Source: an uncultured Clostridia bacterium (GTDB lineage: Bacteria; Bacillota; Clostridia; Oscillospirales; Acutalibacteraceae). Taken from it: DNA of 8,446 nucleotides. The notes under the pieces were generated by a model. The model did no database searches. It saw only the letters and a program-made list of their open reading frames with translations, and was not told where the DNA came from. Below are positions 6,516-8,446 of this stretch, piece after piece. Position 1 is the stretch's first letter, and the number at the start of each line of letters is the position of its first letter. Made by a program: the position numbers and the translations under genes. The stretch spans positions 1 to 8,446 of the forward strand of contig CALDHV010000102.1 in the NCBI GenBank assembly GCA_937902305.1. The letters run 5' to 3'.

Positions 6516-6541
6516 ACGCCGCCGCCGAAAACGGGTATACT
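6513..6541 (+). promoter_or_regulatory. Candidate promoter of the MarR/ABC operon
   Basis: TAGACG (6513-6518), a 17 nt spacer and TATACT (6536-6541). It follows an A/T-rich stretch (6461-6493) downstream of the terminator. Transcription would start near 6548, leaving a leader of about 27 nt before the ATG at 6575. An in-frame ATG exists at 6548 itself but has no ribosome binding site. Confidence 0.5.
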
Positions 6542-6560
6542 TGTATTATGACAAAAGAAA

Positions 6561-6567
6561 AAGGAGG
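6561..6567 (+). promoter_or_regulatory. Ribosome binding site that fixes the MarR start
   Basis: AAGGAGG stands 7 nt before the ATG at 6575. In-frame ATGs at 6506 and 6548 lack such a site, and the promoter candidate would start transcription after 6506. Confidence 0.8.
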
Positions 6568-6574
6568 CCTTTTT

Positions 6575-7042
6575 ATGCCGAAAGCCGTCAATGTCGAGGC
6601 ATTGGAGGATCGGTTTGCCCTGTTTATGCGCACACACCGGCGCACGATGCACCGCTATTTCCAGTCCATCGGGCTGTTCAACGGACATCCCATTATGCTG
6701 TTCCGCATCCGACAGCGCCCCGGACTGACGCAAAAGGAGCTTGCCGAAGAAATGGAGATCTCCGCTGCCTCGGTGGCGATCTCCGTCAAGCGGATGGAAG
6801 CCGCCGGGCTGATCGAGCGCCGCCGGGACGAGACGGATGCGCGGATCATCCATCTGTATCTGACCCCCGAGGGGCAGAAAATGGATGCCGCCTGTGGAAA
6901 AGGGCGGGATTTTATGATCCGCACGATGTATCGGGATCTGACCGATGAGGAAAAGCAAACGCTATACTCCCTGCTCGAAAAAATGACCGATAATCTGCAA
7001 TCCGCCTGCGACACATTTGACCGCGAAGCGGCGAAAGGATGA
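6575..7042 (+). CDS. MarR family transcriptional regulator
   Basis: A 155-residue winged helix-turn-helix repressor, the normal length for MarR. The DNA-binding core is clear: PGLTQKELAEEMEIS (helices 2-3, about 49-63), the recognition helix AASVAISVKRMEAAGLI (64-80), then the wing ERRRDETDARIIHLYLTPEG (81-100) with the family's Asp/Arg pattern. The flanking N- and C-terminal helices (about 5-35 and 105-150) would form the dimer interface where ligands usually act. It is cytoplasmic. The start at 6575 rests on the strong ribosome binding site. It is followed after 5 nt by an ABC exporter gene, the classic arrangement in which the regulator represses its own operon until a toxic or signalling compound releases it. 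The inverted repeats over its promoter fit that model. The inducing ligand is unknown. Confidence 0.94.
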   Translation: MPKAVNVEALEDRFALFMRTHRRTMHRYFQSIGLFNGHPIMLFRIRQRPGLTQKELAEEMEISAASVAISVKRMEAAGLIERRRDETDARIIHLYLTPEGQKMDAACGKGRDFMIRTMYRDLTDEEKQTLYSLLEKMTDNLQSACDTFDREAAKG

Positions 7043-7047
7043 AGAAT

Positions 7048-8446
7048 ATGAAACAATGGAAATGGTATAAGTACATACGCCCCTATCTCCCCTATTTCAT
7101 CTGCGGCCCGATCTGTATGATCGTCGAGGTCGTGGGGGAGGTCGTGATGCCGAAGCTGTTGTCGGTGGTCATCAATCGCGCCAACGCCGGCACGCTGACG
7201 GTCGCCGGCAGTCTGTGGACGATGCTGCTGATGATCGCCGTTGCCCTGCTGATGATGGCGGGCGGCATCGGCGGCGCGTGGTTCGGTGCCAAGGCGTCGG
7301 TCAATTTCGCCGCCGATCTGCGCAGTGATGTCTACGCCAAGGTACAGCGCTTTTCCTTTGCCAATATCGACAAGTTTTCGACCGGATCGCTGGTCACGCG
7401 TCTGACCAATGATGTGTCACAGCTACAGACCTTTGTCAATATGCTACTCCGTATGGCGTTGCGCGCACCGGGCATGATGATCGCCGCTTTGATTATGGCG
7501 ATCCTGATGCGCCCGTCGCTGTCGGTCGTGTTTGCGGTCAGCATCCCGGTGATGCTGGCGGTCATCGGTGTCATCATATCCAAGGGATTCCCGCGCTTTT
7601 CCGCGATGCAGGAAAAGATCGACGGGCTCAACTCGACCGTGCAGGAAAATATCACCAACGTCCGCGTGGTCAAATCGTTCGTGCGGGAGGATCACGAGAT
7701 CGGCAAGTTCAGCCGGGCAAACCGCGACCTCAAGGGTGCCGGCATCCGGGCGATGCGGGTAATGATCTTTATGCAACCCATCACCACGCTGTTTATGAAT
7801 ATCACCGTGCTGGTGGTGCTGTTGCTCGGCGGCAGGATCGTGCTCAGCGGCGATATGCCGGTCGGCGATCTGTCGGCATTCGTGACCTATGTCACGCAGA
7901 TACTGTCGTCGCTGATGATGGTGACGATGCTGTTGATGTTCTCCTCCCGCGCGCTGGCATCCGCCCGCCGCATCCGTGAGGTGCTGGATGAGCCGATCGA
8001 CCTCGATGACACCGACGCGGTACAGCCCGAGCGTACCGTCACCGAGGGGACGGTGGAGTTCCGCGATGTCTGCTACCGCTACTATAAGCACAATGAGGAG
8101 CGGGTGCTCGACCATATCAATCTGACCATTCCCGCCGGCTCGACCGTCGGCATCATCGGCTCAACGGGATGCGGAAAATCGACCCTCATCGCGCTCATCT
8201 CCCGTCTGTACGATGTGGACAGCGGCGAGGTACTGGTGGACGGGGTCGATGTCCGGGACTACTCCCTTCGTCACCTGCGGGACGGGGTCGGCGTGGTGTT
8301 ACAGAAGAACACGCTTTTCTCCGGCACGATCTCCGAAAATCTGCGCTGGGGCGACGAAAACGCCACCGACGAGGAGCTACGGCGGGCGGCGGACTATGCC
8401 CAGGCGGATAAGTTCATCACCACTTTCCCCGACGGCTACGACACGG
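7048..8446 (+). CDS. ABC transporter half-exporter: membrane domain plus partial ATPase (cut by window edge)
   Basis: Type I ABC exporter with fused membrane and ATPase domains; 466 residues are visible of an expected about 575-580. The membrane domain (about 1-310) holds six predicted helices and the exporter motif STGSLVTRLTND (111-122). Residues about 207-223, NVRVVKSFVREDHEIGK, are typical of the family. The ATPase domain has an A-loop aromatic (near Tyr355), Walker A GSTGCGKST (371-379) and the Q-loop Gln419 (VVLQKN). The ABC signature, Walker B and switch His lie beyond the right edge, so whether its ATP site is canonical cannot be judged. The chosen ATG (7048) has AAAGGA (7034-7039) 8 nt upstream, within the end of the marR gene. 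Another ATG at 7039 overlaps the marR stop but leaves no room for a ribosome binding site. MarR-linked half-exporters of this kind usually pair with a second, adjacent half as a heterodimeric multidrug or peptide exporter; the partner would be expected just downstream. Confidence 0.95.
   Translation, partial: MKQWKWYKYIRPYLPYFICGPICMIVEVVGEVVMPKLLSVVINRANAGTLTVAGSLWTMLLMIAVALLMMAGGIGGAWFGAKASVNFAADLRSDVYAKVQRFSFANIDKFSTGSLVTRLTNDVSQLQTFVNMLLRMALRAPGMMIAALIMAILMRPSLSVVFAVSIPVMLAVIGVIISKGFPRFSAMQEKIDGLNSTVQENITNVRVVKSFVREDHEIGKFSRANRDLKGAGIRAMRVMIFMQPITTLFMNITVLVVLLLGGRIVLSGDMPVGDLSAFVTYVTQILSSLMMVTMLLMFSSRALASARRIREVLDEPIDLDDTDAVQPERTVTEGTVEFRDVCYRYYKHNEERVLDHINLTIPAGSTVGIIGSTGCGKSTLIALISRLYDVDSGEVLVDGVDVRDYSLRHLRDGVGVVLQKNTLFSGTISENLRWGDENATDEELRRAADYAQADKFITTFPDGYDT

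Noticed and set aside
7444..8115. Minus-strand open frame opposite the ABC exporter
   Set aside because: His/Asp/Gln-rich antisense product with no family resemblance; the plus-strand reading is an unambiguous ABC exporter.
1..8446. CRISPR array, tRNA/rRNA genes, insertion sequences, phage or toxin-antitoxin modules
   Set aside because: No spaced direct repeats, cloverleaf-like sequence, transposase motifs or paired small genes were seen by reading; coding density leaves only gaps of 171 nt or less.

Overview
The window looks like chromosome from a fairly GC-rich Gram-positive anaerobe, most likely an uncultured high-GC member of the Clostridia (Oscillospiraceae-type gut bacterium). This placement is an inference. 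It rests on strong GGAGG-type ribosome binding sites, a transketolase split into two short genes, a MarR/ABC-exporter cassette, and MATE, AEC and GxDLY-hydrolase proteins that read like Firmicutes versions. No rRNA, tRNA, CRISPR array, insertion sequence or phage gene was seen.

Left part (1-3545, all minus strand). An operon reads right to left: transketolase N-terminal subunit, transketolase C-terminal subunit (1 nt gap), a xylose-isomerase-like TIM-barrel sugar isomerase/epimerase (15 nt gap), then a MATE efflux transporter (3 nt gap) that runs off the left edge. A promoter with an extended -10 and upstream A-tracts lies at about 3483-3545. The two transketolase subunits should form one thiamine-diphosphate enzyme of the non-oxidative pentose phosphate pathway or of a related sugar route. 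The TIM-barrel protein may supply or drain its sugar pool.

Middle (3540-6456). trmO (tRNA t6A37 methyltransferase, minus strand) diverges from a plus-strand pair: an AEC-family carrier and an intracellular SGNH/GDSL hydrolase with an N-terminal GxDLY domain. The hydrolase ribosome binding site overlaps the carrier stop codon. The pair ends at a textbook hairpin terminator. The 151 bp divergent region holds a promoter candidate in each direction.

Right part (6457-8446, plus strand). A MarR-family repressor, with its own promoter overlapped by inverted repeats, is followed 5 nt later by a type I ABC exporter half-transporter cut off by the right edge. This is a common self-regulated multidrug/export cassette, and a second half-transporter gene is expected just outside the window.

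Overall the region is compact and mostly conventional. Nothing is convincingly a new system. The points most worth a second look are the gene grouping in the split-transketolase operon, the carrier/hydrolase pair, and the regulatory DNA in the three intergenic gaps. No gap without a gene exceeds 175 bases.
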